In this document: piece after piece, positions 50,380-61,669 of the stretch | How the letters are laid out: the number at the start of each line of letters is the position of its first letter | How positions within the stretch are numbered: position 1 is the first letter of the stretch | Origin: Cycas panzhihuaensis | Taxonomy: Eukaryota; Cycadophyta | Direction of reading: 5' to 3' | Assembly (NCBI GenBank): GCA_023213395.1 | Contig: CM041465.1 | Coordinates: 79,925,741 to 79,989,740, forward strand | Length of the DNA: 64,000 bases | Translations under genes and position numbers: made by a program | The notes under the pieces: model-generated | Databases searched by the model: none | What the model was told of the DNA's origin: nothing | Seen by the model: the letters and a program-made list of their open reading frames with translations, nothing else

Positions 50380-51330
50380 AATGAGGGTTTAAATTAAGAC
50401 TTCATTAAAAGACGAGATTCCCGAGCACAAGCAGCACCAGGTTACCCACCGTGAAAATCTGTGAGACGTTGAAATTGGTTTTGTTGGCTGAAGCCTGTCA
50501 GATCTTTAAAAATTCACTTGTATGCCTTTATCGTTTCGAGGGTCTTTGAAATACGCACTGAACCCCTCAACAAAACACAAATACAAGGACTCATACGAAT
50601 CGAACCTTAGCCCCTTCAGCCTCCCAACAATCCCCCTCTGCTTCTTCTTCCTCCTCCTCCTCCCCACTGCAAACACGATTTTCAGAAGAACAACACGAGG
50701 ACAATCATATAGCAGAGCTTCCCTGTATGTGAGATGGATCGCCCGATCTATGTTTAGTTGAGCCAGCGAGATTAGAAGAAGTCTACATGTAGGAGTCTCG
50801 CTAGAGGATAAATTTTGATTCATTGCAGGTTCTTCTGTGTGCTTAAGAGTGAGTTACCTATTCAGAACCACCATTTTTCTGTATGTGTGAAGATGGTTCC
50901 ATAGAGCCAAGCGCAGGTTGTGGATCCATTTACAGAGATTCCAGCTAGGATCATAATTAATGCAAAACAGATCATTATTGGTTGCAGCCTCCAGTTGCCA
51001 AACAAAGATCTGTAGACACACTTGTGTATGATTAAGGAAGATGCACTATCGTCCAGCCATGCAAACGGAGGAGACACCAAACCCTATCACTGTCACGTGA
51101 TCACGGAGAACCTGTATACATGGAATAATTTTCATATGTCAAGGTTGAGCTTGCAGCCGTGGTGATTGAGTAGGCATGGCCTCTGTTGCTCATTAGGTGC
51201 ACTAGCAAGTTGTGAATAAACGTAGCAGTCAAAACTGTTGAATCTGTAGCGTGAAGAAGGACACCAGATAGGGCAAAGGTTGAAGTTATAGTGTTTTAAA
51301 ACGTCAAGTTAATCTACCTCGGTGGAGACC
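50380..51330 (-). other. Atypical, less AT-rich block inside young LTR element
   Basis: On the minus strand this lies directly upstream of the E2-like start codon, so it may be the captured 5' UTR and promoter of that gene, or pieces of other host genes. It includes a 105-codon open frame (50,506-50,823) with GRRRRKKKQRG and DSYESLYLCFVEGF, and a 72-codon frame (50,862-51,080); neither matches a family I know. Composition differs clearly from the surrounding AT-rich repeats. Confidence 0.5.
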
Positions 51331-51888
51331 AAGTTGCAACTAGTGATTACACCTCATTTTGAGTTTACAGAGTTACCGTGAATGGAGTGAAACCAAACAT
51401 CTAGCGAAGGCATAAATAGAAGGAAATTGTAGATCACCTCGTTGTTAAAATCGTTTCTCGCAGAGTCACTGATATGTTTAGCCTTATTTCATACAAGTTT
51501 AGAGGTATTTCTTAATAATACTTCACCTTCCTTGAGTTGTTTGTACAGGCTACATCAATCTTGGACCCTGAGAGTTCTAGCTAGAAGTGGACAACCACCT
51601 TGAGATGCCGTAGAGAGCCTAAGCAAAAAGGTGAGATCAAAAGACCACCTTCTTGTTGCATGCACCTTTTCCTCTACTGAGGCACAGATCCTGGAGACAA
51701 TCATAAGTGGCATTCATGGAGAAAGCAATCATAACCACCCTCCTGACTTATAAGTGGAAATGCGTTGTGTGACAAATCAGAGAATGAAACATTACCCAGT
51801 ATTCAGGTTTTAGTATTTTTTCATTGATTTGATAGATCTTCTTTTGGCTGAAGTGGATACATTTTTCTAATCCTCTCATTTATACATC

Positions 51889-52224
51889 ATGGAGTTGAGT
51901 GACGTCATAGTCTTTGTGCTTAAAAGAAATGAATATTGGCTATCAGGTCTTTGTTTTTCTCTACCTAAATACACTGGAACTAATTTTCATTTTTGGAAAA
52001 TTAGGATGGAAAGTCTATTTGTAGTGAAGAAACTTTGGAAAACAGTCATGGGGACTGAAATGGCTCACAAAGAAGGGGAGGTAATCTTCAAAAGGAAAAA
52101 TAGAATTGTTATTAACATGATACTTGCAGCCATTGATAAAGATAATCTCCCATCTGCCTATCACTTCATTATTCAGGTTCTACAGAATATGGACTCGGCT
52201 GAGGATGCTTGGAAACTCTTGTAA
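51889..52224 (+). pseudogene. Short copia gag fragment
   Basis: Reads LPKYTGTNFHFWKIRMESLF followed by VVKKLWKTV and later MDSAEDAWKLL, the N-terminal part of copia gag (usual LPKFNGxNFxxWKxxMxxLL). Open for 111 codons, then a stop. The following lysine-rich frame (52,225-52,722) has no known domain. This is the only retrotransposon protein trace inside the young element. Confidence 0.75.
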
Positions 52225-52821
52225 GTGAATGAAAAAGGACCTAAAGAAATACAGCAGCAGAGAATCAAAAGGGCAAAGAATCAGAGGAAGAAGTTGAAGA
52301 GGAAAGGAAAAAGGGAAAAGCAGCGTGACAAAGCCACAAGTCTCATAAAGGAACCAGTTCTGGAGGTTGAGGATTTTAGGTATCAATCTTTACCGATAAC
52401 AGTTCGTTGGGTCATGAGTTGCCTAACGAAAGGTATGGATAATGTTATCCTAGTTTGTGTTGACAGGATGGTAGGAAGAATTCAATTGGTAACAGGTCAT
52501 ATAGTGATTTGCATGTATTGGAAAATATCCATGATCTCCCTCAACTCAGTTACATTCTCCACTCTCACCCTTGAGAAGATTAAAATTATAATAGCATATC
52601 CTAGAGCGACACTAGAAAGTTGTTCTCAAAGGAACATAAGGAGGATATCATGTCACCAGGATCTTGCTTATCAAATTCATATTCCCTTTTGGATAGGTTA
52701 CCTGATTATGAAAGTCAATTAGATTGAAATAATGTTCCATGTATGCATATCCATAATCAGGAAGCATATGCATGAGAGTATCATAGAAATACTCATTATA
52801 CTTAGTTCGTGGAACCCTTAG

Positions 52822-53160
52822 AGTGAGACAGAGAAAGCAAGGTACATCACATGGATTACAGGAACTCGACTCAATAAATCCATTACTTTAGGGGAGGATA
52901 ATGATGTCTTACCAGTTGGTAACTCATTGTTGCATTTGGATAATGATGATATTGTTAACATCTACTTTGGTCACTCACATACTGAAGAAGAGAGAAGTAA
53001 ACAGGTGATAGAAGACATATTTGAAAGACACCTTGAAGATATCATTGATAAATATATACAGGATCATTTTGAATTATCCATGTTTCACTACTTGCTTTGC
53101 ATGTCCAAGGATTCTCAATTATGTATGAAGTTGAAAGAAGCAAAGCTCGAAGATCGTTAG
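52822..53160 (+). other. Unidentified open stretch in young LTR element
   Basis: 113 codons without a stop, from a reading ARYITWITGTRLNKS to KEAKLEDR. Acidic and rich in charged residues (TEEERSKQVIEDIFERHLED). Not a copia or gypsy domain that I recognise; possibly another captured fragment. First ATG in frame is 52,927. Confidence 0.4.
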
Positions 53161-53384
53161 TTAAAAGGACAGCTTCAGAAAGGACACTACAAGGTTGAAG
53201 ACCAAGACCATGCCTAAAACATGGTGTTTAAGACCCTTCCAAGATCAAGGCGGTGGAGATTCAAAGGAGACAAAGTGCATAAGAATTTGTTGACAGTCAT
53301 ATTGTCTTTAATATCTCAAATTCATATCAAGTGTCAATGTATGTCAAATTGTCCTTAGTTTAAACATTAAACATTAAGGGGAGG

Positions 53385-53757
53385 TGTTAGAAATAATGTT
53401 TAATGTGTAATGTGTGTGGGTCATAGGATAATAAGTAATAGTCCTAAGTCTTAGGGTCAAAAGGTTATTATAATACTATGTAAAAGGATATAAGTTTATT
53501 GGTCAAGTTAGTGGTGTAATGCTATTGGTCAGGACAAAGGTATTTGTCCCACATGCATTACTTGGGATGTATAGTCTCCCACCTCTTTGGTATATAAAGG
53601 TGGTTGAGGTAGTATATAATGACATCACATCATCAAGGCTCATATCGAGTCTTTGGTGCTTTGGGTACGTTAATACATTCTGATTATATTGTGTTAATCT
53701 CTGTTGATATTATTGATCTTGCTATTGATGAGTGTTCTCTATGTTAAAAACTTAATA
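53385..53757 (+). repeat. 3' LTR of young LTR element
   Basis: 373 bp, tgttagaaataatg to aaaacttaata; directly preceded by the purine tract. Differs from the 5' LTR at about 17 positions including one single-base insertion. Confidence 0.93.
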
Positions 53758-53762
53758 GTGTC

Positions 53763-54112
53763 AAAGTTCTTCTTGAGAACTTCAAGAACTTTCCATATTG
53801 TATCATATACGACTTCATCAATGAGATCATGCAGGGAATAATTAGTGACAAGAAGTATCCCTGCATGGATTTTATTATCATAAAGTTTCCATTACCATTT
53901 GGCTACAACTTCAATGGGAGCAGTTGGAGCACCTCCTCTAAAAGTAGTTGTGGTAGTTATAGCAGTAACAAATGGTATAAGTTGTAAGTGATATCTCCAA
54001 AGACCTTTATACTTTATAGCATTTCTGTTACCTGTGAACTATATGTCCTAATTTTCTTTCCTTTTAATAATTTAGTTTACATTTTGCTTGAACTGTGAAG
54101 ACATAGTATCTT
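53763..54112 (-). pseudogene. copia gag N-terminus
   Basis: Minus-strand gag start of the copia element: MSSQFKQNVN near 54,110, GLWRYHLQLIPFV near 53,990, HAGILLVTNYSLHDLIDEVV near 53,870, ending LEVLKKNFDT at the insertion point. The downstream half resumes at 48,925 as KLDLEFVHLVLKMNKLK, so the insertion fell inside a gag codon run. Confidence 0.8.
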
Positions 54113-56210
54113 TTGAAAAGGGAAGAAATGAATAAGGGACTATAAAAGTGATGTCAATAAATGAATAATCACTATTTACAAATAGGAGATGCAATGAAGA
54201 TGTGTAGTAGAAGGAAGAAGAAGTGAGAATGGTTTCTCAAAGATGAAGGGAGTAACTTAGTGAAAATTCACCAATACTTGTGATAAATATCAACATGACA
54301 CAGTAGAAATATGAGAAACACTATGATGGAAATTGGCCACTAATACTTATGGCAAATATTAAGTTGACATAGTAGGAATATAAGAAGTACTATGATGAAA
54401 ATTGTCCACTAACACTTGTGGAAAATATTAACCTGATGCAGAAGGAATATGAGAAGCACTATGATTGTAATGATATTATGGACCACTTTTTACAAATAAG
54501 TAAGTGATCAATATACAAGATTGTAGGCCAATGTGGAAGCTGACATCATTGGGTGTACATAACTTGAAACTCAAATGTAGGATACGTAATCAATCCAATA
54601 ACCTCTAACTTGTGTCTAACATGTTGTTGAGGTTATTGAAGGGATGCTTAGGATTTTAGTAAAATTAATTTGGCCTTCACCTACAATACCCACAATTGTG
54701 CTTGGTGATGAAATCCAAGTAACAACAGAGTCCAAGTACTCCTAATTCTCACCCAGTTTACCAATGTGTAGTTATATACCTCCTCCGAAGAGTGGTACGT
54801 GGATACCCATGGCTATGATATATATTAGATCATTTATATTTCAATCTTGTATTAAAGTTTTAGTTTTCCAAGTTGGTTATCATGGTGATCTCTAATTGAG
54901 GTACGATGGTATGGCTAACCAAACCTCACTAATATTTTAGTTCAGTCGAGTCCCAACTTAAAACCCATACCTCCTTTACGGTACAACATTCTGCCAACTA
55001 AGGTATCTCAACCTTAGCGAGTGTATGAATAGGCACAAGATGGTAAAAAATAATATACATGATGCGTTCCTTTTAGGGAGAGTAAAAATGTATCAAATTT
55101 GCATCAAACATACATATAACTGAAAATAGAGTGCTTGCTTGGAGTGCTTTTGGAGTACTTATTTGGAATGCTTATTTGGAGTGTCTTTAGAGTGCTTACT
55201 TAAAATTATTTTAGAGTTTTAAAATTTAATGCTGATAAGTGAGTGAGGACACCAAATATTGCTCCAATCTAGGTGTTTTTTTACTCACTTTTATAATGGG
55301 CTTTTAAGCCTTATAAAAAGAAAGAAGAAAATTTATTCATTTTTTTTTTAATACAAAAAAAGTAGTCTTCACTAAAACTACAATAACTTTATCCCACGAT
55401 AACAAAATTGAGTGTCAATTTTTGTCTTATAAACTAGACTTAGAGGTTCATCTTCAAGAAGTAGAATCAGGTCCAAATGAGTTCTAAATTTTTTTTGGTA
55501 GTTCCGCAAATTTAGCATAATATATTTTTCTAAAATTTTTACTAAAAATAACTGTAGTTCACTAAAATAGTAGTAACCTTCTCATACAATAACAAAATTA
55601 GGTGCCAATTTTTGTACAGGGAACTAGACTTGGAGCCTCATCTTTAGAAATTAAAATTAGGTCAATTGGATCTCTGTAGAATGTTTGGTAGACCTATGAA
55701 GTTTAATAAGTAGATTTTATTTCTGCAGAAAATTTAGCTTGCAAATATCTTATCGACACATGATACTATATGAAATGTCCATCATTTTTTTATCACTAGG
55801 ATCCCAATATGGGTAAGGTGGGAACATAAAATGATGAATATTTTAAATGAGTGTAAATTCTTAAAAAAAAGTGGGCAGAACCTCCTCTTACAATCATTTT
55901 TCTAAAAGCTAGAAAAATTTCGACAATATTTCCCCTTGTTAAATGGACAAAATAAGGGGAAAGAAAAGAAGAATAAGATAGTATAAATGGCTACCAAAGG
56001 ATTGAAATCTTTGGGCCCTATAACTCCTTATATTGTGCTTTCAAACCTGCAAAAGAGAAAGGGAAAGAAAATAATACTAAATATGCTATGATAAAAACTT
56101 AAAAATATTTCTAAATCCACTTTCACAATCTCTTTCACCACATGGATTATGGGGGAGAAGGAAGTGATGGCTCTATTACAAGTATAAGTGAGGAGTATAA
56201 AAGAAGCAAG
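54113..56210 (-). other. copia leader, no gene seen
   Basis: Between the copia gag start and its primer-binding site, about 2.1 kb. It is long for a copia leader, so it may hide another decayed insertion. Around 54,270-54,470 three imperfect copies of a motif like caccaatacttgtgataaatat..aacatgacacagtagaaatatgag occur at about 80-bp spacing. Confidence 0.5.
54268..54470. repeat. Imperfect ~75-85-bp tandem repeat, three units
   Basis: Units start near 54,268, 54,340 and 54,405: each contains cac-taatactt-tg-caaatatta..tga and agtagaaatatgagaa-cactatgat-like blocks. Diverged, within the copia leader. Confidence 0.7.
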
Positions 56211-56221
56211 CTCTCATACCA
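56211..56221 (-). other. Primer-binding site of copia element
   Basis: ctctcatacca complements TGGTATGAGAG, one mismatch from the standard. Two bases (ca) separate it from the LTR. Confidence 0.75.
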
Positions 56222-56223
56222 CA

Positions 56224-56521
56224 TGAAAAAAGTGGATCTATCTTTCATCTCTATACACTAAATACAAAGGTAAACATGGGAGTAAGAGAGACTTGAGAGA
56301 AAGAGAGTAGCTCTCACAAAACGAGGAGGTAAGAATGAACCTCATCCATTCAACTTTTACTTCTATACTGAGAGAGAGAGCATTAGAGTTACGTGAAATG
56401 AAATTACATATAATGTACATGAAAGTGCATTTCACTTAAGTGATCTAATTTAAAGTTCACTTAAGACCCTTTTTAGAAATAATCAACTAATGTAATAACC
56501 TTGTGACATTAACCAGTTTCA
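56224..56521 (-). repeat. 5' LTR of copia element
   Basis: 298 bp, tgaaaaaagtgg to aaccagtttca. Partner of 43,976-44,273. Followed by the duplication aaaag at 56,522-56,526. Confidence 0.9.
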
Positions 56522-56526
56522 AAAAG

Positions 56527-59133
56527 TCCCTATGTAACATTTATTATCTTCATCCTAAGAAAAGATGGTTCATATTGACTTTGTATAGACTACTAAAAAA
56601 TTAGTAAAATCATAATACAGAACAAGTTCCCAATCCCTAGGATTAATGACATGCTTAATGAAATCTATAACATCATCATCTTTTCTAAACTAGATCTTCA
56701 AATTGGTTATTACCATTCCTGATCACCCCTAAAGATTGCCACAAGAGTACCTTCAAGATGTACTATGGGCACTTTGATATCCAAGTGATACCATTCAAAC
56801 TATATAATATTCCAACCACATTCCAAGCCTTAATAAACAAGATTTTTAGGCCCTATCTGTGAAAGTTTATTATTGTTTTCTTCAATGACATCCTTATTTA
56901 TAGTTCTTATATGACTCACCACCTTTAATATTTGGAAATGATCATTCAAATCCTTAACTATCATCAATTATATGCAAAACTCGCTAAGTATGAATTTCAT
57001 AGATCTGAGTTGTAATACTTAGGCCATATCATCTTAGCGAAAGGTGTTAGAGTTAACCTAGATAAAATCTTGCTTATCACTACCTAGCCTATACTAAAGA
57101 ACCTCATGCAATTACGAGCCTTCCTAGGTCTCACAGGGTTCTATCATTGTTGTATATGGAATTATGCTTTGTTAACTGCCCCACTAATTGACTTACTTAG
57201 AAAACATTCATTTTAGTGATCCATTATAATGACGAATGCTTTTAATCATCTCAAAACCATTATTATACCCACCTCGATCCTCACCATGCTTGACTTTTTA
57301 GAATCCTTTTAGCTTGAATATGATAATTTAGGCTTCAACCTGAGTATTATTCTCATATAAAATTATCATTATATCATATTTATAAGTCTAAAACTTAAGT
57401 ACCATGAGTGTCAATTATCCACCTACTAAAAAGAGGTGAAAGTGATCCTGCACATTATAAACAAGTGATACTAATACCTTATTAGCTCTAGGTTTATCAT
57501 CTTAAATGATCACCATAGCCTTCATTGCTTATTGGACCAACTGGTGTTGTCCAAAAAGAAAGCCAAATGGATTGATCACTTATAGGTATTTGATTTTACA
57601 ACCACCTATAAGAAAGAAAAAGATAATATTATTGTTGATACCCTCTCCCATCTCTCTTTCGATAGTGACACCTTACTGTAACCTATTATCTAAGTTATTT
57701 TTACACCTCAACTAATTTGGTTAAAAGACTTAACAATGAAAAACTAAGTGTAATCAAACTGTTCTCAATGGGATTTTAAAGCCCAAGATAATAGGAATTG
57801 GTCCACCCATAACAATTTTCTTTTATACAGAAACCACATTTTCGTTAACTCGACATCTACCTTTATCTTTTGCATCATAATAGAATACCACTTCACTCCT
57901 ATAGGGTGTCACTCAAGTTTCGACAAAACATATTGATATATTTATGTAATTTTTTATTAGCCATGTATGAAACCCTGCATCTTTACATTCGTTGCAAAAT
58001 GCAACACATGTCAATAAAATAAGATAAACATTAAGGACTAGCCCAACTACTCTAATCTCTATATATTCCCCAAGGAAAATAGTAGGATATTATCATGGAC
58101 TTCATTACTGGCCTACTGCTATCTACTAGATATAATTTGATTTGGACCATCATTGATAGACTAACAAAATACACCCACTTTCTACTAATCTATATATTAT
58201 ATAAAGCAGCTTGCCTCACTAATATAATCATCCATATTATATTCTACTTTCACGAGTTCCTGCCCACTATAGTATTTGACCATGATCCCAAGTTTACCAA
58301 TTTATTTTTGTAAGAACTTTTTTGAGTAGTAGGAACCTCGTTTAATGAGTTTGCCTTATTATTTGTAAATAGATGGCCAATCAAAAGACCTTAACAAAAC
58401 ACTAGAGACTTACTTGCGATGCTCTGCCTCTAATCACTAAGCCAAGTGGACCTCATGACTAGCTCTTACAAAACATTGATATAATTTCTCTCATCATTCA
58501 ACCATTAACATGTCTCCATTTATGGATCTTTACAGTTATCCCCTACCATCCCATCACATGCTAGGAACCAACCTTGGAACCATATCTGTTTATAGAAACT
58601 CCAAGACATGGACCAAGTCCTCATCACCCTTAAACACAAAATAGCCATAGCATAAAATTATATGAAATAATTAACTGATTGTGACTATTTCAATCGCTCC
58701 TTTTCCATTGGCAACTTTATTTTTCTTTATCTCCAACCCTACAAGCAACAATCCCTTAGAGCCATAAAAGTCAAAAGCTTAGCCCATGCTACTATAGACC
58801 ATACACAGTATTCCAATGGAATGGTGAAGTTGCATACATCCTCGAACTCCCACTTAATACTAAAATCCATAATGTCTTTCATATTTCATACCTTAAGAAG
58901 TACCTCAGTAAAGATGTTATTACCTAAATAACACTGTTAGTCCTCAATGAAAAGTAGCTTCTCATTGTCATGCTAGAGTAGATTTGGCTAGTCAACAATG
59001 CCACCTCCATAACAAGGCCATCTCTGAATACTTGGTGTAATAAGTTAACTATGGACTAGATGAAGTAACTTGGGAATCTGTCAAATTTATCAAGTAACAT
59101 CTACACCTTCTTTGCTTTAAGGACTCAACATCT
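56527..59133 (+). pseudogene. Chromovirus RT, RNase H, integrase and chromodomain
   Basis: RT resumes with FPIPRINDMLNEIYN-like sequence (near 56,628) and FSKLDLQIGYYH, then TFKMYYGHFDIQVIPFKLYN near 56,750. The active-site box at 56,878-56,889 reads FFND instead of FFDD. Then LRAFLGLTGFYH near 57,115 and RNase H traces to about 57,680. Integrase: DFITGLLLSTRYNLIWTIID (from 58,098), FDHDPKFTN near 58,278, NKTLETYLRCSAS-like near 58,398. The integrase tail reads PYTVFQWNGEVAYILELPL near 58,802, then NVFHISYLKKYL. A final block ISEYLV..VNYGLDEVTWE near 59,022 matches a chromodomain, which defines chromoviruses and is thought to steer insertion. Many stops. The polypurine tract follows at once. 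Confidence 0.87.
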
Positions 59134-59147
59134 TAAGGAGGGGGACC

Positions 59148-59556
59148 TATTATATAACCACTTGTACTATATAAAACCTACCTACCTACTTATGTGATCA
59201 AGGCTCTTCGTGGTTAGTGTTTGTCATTAACTTATATGTGCAGGATCGTTTATGATTACCAATAGAATTGAAGACCACTTGTCCTACCAATGGTATTGGT
59301 CAAAAGAAGGTCTATTCTATCTATTTAAGGCTCAATGTTTTAAAGGAAGATTATTGTGTATTTTGTATCTCATATGAGATTGTACTTCTGTATACTTTGA
59401 TGCCCTTAAGCTCTCTTTAGTGTTCTTATAAGTTCTCAATTTATATACTTTACATCTTTCATAAATAAAAGTGGTTCCATTTACTACTATATTTTGTCTT
59501 TTATATTATCCACATTATAAGGTTGAGGAAGATCACTAGAACGGAACCTCCTAATA
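59148..59556 (+). repeat. 3' LTR of chromovirus
   Basis: Starts tattatataacc after the polypurine tract and ends near aacctcctaata. It pairs with 40,271-40,650 but has an extra block near 59,302-59,320. A short (TG)8 repeat follows at 59,557-59,571. Confidence 0.8.
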
Positions 59557-59619
59557 TGTGTGTGTGTGTGTCCATTTCTAGTATTTAATGTTCTTAAAAC
59601 CTAGATTTTCTATTGTCCA

Positions 59620-60030
59620 ACAACCAATTATTGGCTAAATCTTTTACATCTTTCTCTATTTGATTTTAAATTTGTTATAAGTATTTATCATGAATTACTT
59701 CTAATTTTATCATCTTTATAAAGTTAGTATTTACAACCTAAAGAGCAACAATACATCTTTTTTTATTGAGAGGATTGATTACCTTATATTTGTTACATCT
59801 AACATATGTTATATTGAGATTATATTCATGCAATAATTTGTGCCACCTTCTCTATCTTACATTTATGTTTGGATGTTGGAAAATATATTTTAAGTTATTA
59901 TGATCTATTATCATGAGTTCAAAATGTACACCTGCTAAATGATAATCCTAAACCTTAATCATACATACCACAATAAGTAGCTCCAAATAGTATGTGGTGT
60001 ATTCCTTTATAATTATAGTGCAAGGATGAA
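59620..60030 (-). mobile_element. Gypsy RNase H fragment, right part of a split element
   Basis: Minus-strand readings: LAGVHFELMIIDHNN-like near 59,920, LKYIFQHPNINVR near 59,895, RRWHKLLHEYNLNITYV near 59,855. These match the gypsy RNase H end (usual HF...TDHKSLKYIF...LN.RQRRW...L..Y...I.Y). The RT that should lie further right is not recognisable. With the integrase at 39,690-40,235 it forms one minus-strand element interrupted by the chromovirus. Confidence 0.72.
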
Positions 60031-61600
60031 GTATTAAAAGTTGATTAAGACTAATTAATCACTAGACTTTTAATTTATTAAATATTTATCTCAATCCACA
60101 TCTCTTCATTTTAAGGAATAACCCACAAATGCTACTATGATTTTTCTTAAGGATACAAAATCAATTCTTAAGTATTAGAAAACTTATTTTCAACTATTTA
60201 AAGCCATCGCATCCTAGCATTATAAAGATCTTAATTAAAGGGTGTTATAATTTATAATGACGTTCAATTAAGAATAAATGAGATGGATCCATCAAGGACT
60301 TATAATTGTGCATTTATTACAGAATTTTATAAGGTGATGGCATTAAATATTAAGTGAAAGCCTTAAATTTATAATAGAATGGGGAGTAAGCCACTTTAGA
60401 ATCTTGGATTCTTCATCTTATTTTTAAGTGTATTAGTTAGATGTTAGGTAATTAAGGATGTCTCCTTTAATAGAAGAAACCCTCCTTATTCTATTAGAGA
60501 TGAAAAGGTGAATTCGAACACTCCTCTTACTTATTTTGTTTATATTGATGTTCTAAATGGCATCATACTTTCATAGGGTTAGATTAAAAGATGCAAACAA
60601 GTTGGTCAAGGTGGTCGCATTATTTAGGGTGTAGATTTTGCTTTAATTTCTTCCTATTGCTATTGTTATATAATTCTTATTAACTTATAATAATTGCCAT
60701 GCGAATCTTAGCTACCTAGTTTTTTATTATCCCATAGAGTTTTCATTTACAAGTTATTGTGAGCATTTTTATTTAATACGAGTCTTCATGTTATATAAAA
60801 GGTACAATCCCCACAAAGGATACATTTGTAAATAGATCTAGGACAAGGGTAAATGGACAAAGGTCTTATTTTAAGCACATGATAATCTATCTAATCATTT
60901 TGAATGCTAACATTTGCTTGATCAAAGAAAGCCTAGATATCAAGTTGAACGTCTTCTCAAAGAAATGAGATCAAATCATAATAGCACCTTGTACAATCAC
61001 CCCCATAAACAAAACCTATTTATAAAACATTCACAAAATTACTTTTAGGCTATATCTAGATATCCATGCAAGGAATAATGACATAATAATTATTTATGTT
61101 ATTTAATTTAAGTTTCAATTTAATTAATTTATTTTTATTATTTATTAATTAAAAACCCACAAACCTCACTCGAGGATTAGGGAAAAAGCATGTAGCAGAG
61201 TGTAAAATTCCGCCTAGCCCTACTCTAAGAGAGGGACATGACATCCCTATTTTGATAGCGTACGCATTCGCACTTCGCAAAATGATTTCATTACTAACTG
61301 AATGACTCCCGCCTTACATTTCCCGCCTACATCTCGCTTTCAAATGCCAAGTTTCCATGTAACACACATGAGTGCATCACCCACATACATACCTACCTCC
61401 ACTAAATTCCGTTGAGACCAAGCAACAACTCCATTACGCCCCATCCATGAATCCATCATGTTCGCCCATAGCCCATTCCTCACCCTCATAATGATTACTG
61501 AATAATTAATAATATTTATTATATTAGAGTAAGGAGTGGAGGGTAACCACCGTGATTAAGAGTGGGAGCAAATGAAGCAGTGCAGGGGAGAAAGGAAGCA
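60031..61600. other. Unassigned AT-rich flank of the terminal gene
   Basis: No domain recognised. The strongly AT-rich stretch 61,080-61,150 gives way to balanced composition from about 61,170, which marks the edge of the gene-like region. Confidence 0.4.
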
Positions 61601-61639
61601 GGTCGCGTCGGAAAAGGCCAAGGTCGAGTGGTGCTCCGT

Positions 61640-61647
61640 TATATAAG
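61640..61647 (+). promoter_or_regulatory. Putative TATA box of terminal gene
   Basis: tatataag within ctccgttatataagcca. A start of transcription near 61,670 would fit. Downstream at 61,683-61,702 is a short aaccc repeat. Confidence 0.55.
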
Positions 61648-61669
61648 CCAACTGCTTATAATTCGTCCA

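Larger units (their letters stand above)
48930..53757 (+). mobile_element. Young non-autonomous LTR element with captured host sequence
   Basis: LTRs 48,930-49,301 and 53,385-53,757, about 17 differences (about 95% identity), with a perfect 5-bp target duplication gtgtc. A perfect primer-binding site tggtatcagagc (49,302-49,313) and a purine tract aaggggagg (53,376-53,384) make it plus strand. Interior of 4.1 kb: an antisense E2 ubiquitin-conjugating gene copy (49,999-50,367), further atypical antisense sequence (50,400-51,300), a short copia gag fragment (51,889-52,224), and an unidentified open stretch (52,822-53,160). It has no protease, RT or integrase, so it would need enzymes from another element. 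It sits in the gag of the minus-strand copia element; joining the flanks restores the gag frame. Confidence 0.93.
43976..56521 (-). mobile_element. Ty1/copia element (minus), split by an LTR insertion
   Basis: 298-bp LTRs at 43,976-44,273 and 56,224-56,521, flanked by perfect 5-bp duplications aaaag. About 37 differences between LTRs (about 88% identity), mostly transitions. Primer-binding site complement ctctcatacca at 56,211-56,221, separated from the LTR by two bases. The coding order on the minus strand is standard copia: gag, protease, integrase, RT, RNase H. Gag is interrupted by a 4.8-kb LTR element at 48,930-53,757 and reads straight across it. Several inactivating changes are present. 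Confidence 0.92.
40271..59556 (+). mobile_element. Ty3/gypsy chromovirus, split by nested insertions
   Basis: The 5' LTR (40,271-40,650) is followed by a primer-binding site, gag, protease and the start of RT up to 43,975. A 12.5-kb copia element interrupts it, and RT resumes at 56,527. RNase H, integrase, a chromodomain-like tail, the polypurine tract aaggaggggga (59,134-59,145) and the 3' LTR (59,148-59,556) complete it. The two LTRs are clearly homologous but highly diverged, with indels, making this an old insertion. It lies between the RNase H and integrase of a minus-strand gypsy element. I could not identify its target duplication; the flanking TG and AT repeats blur the ends. Confidence 0.83.

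Noticed and set aside
50186-50397. Plus-strand open frames opposite the E2-like copy
   Set aside because: Shadows of the minus-strand E2 reading, which has clear family motifs.
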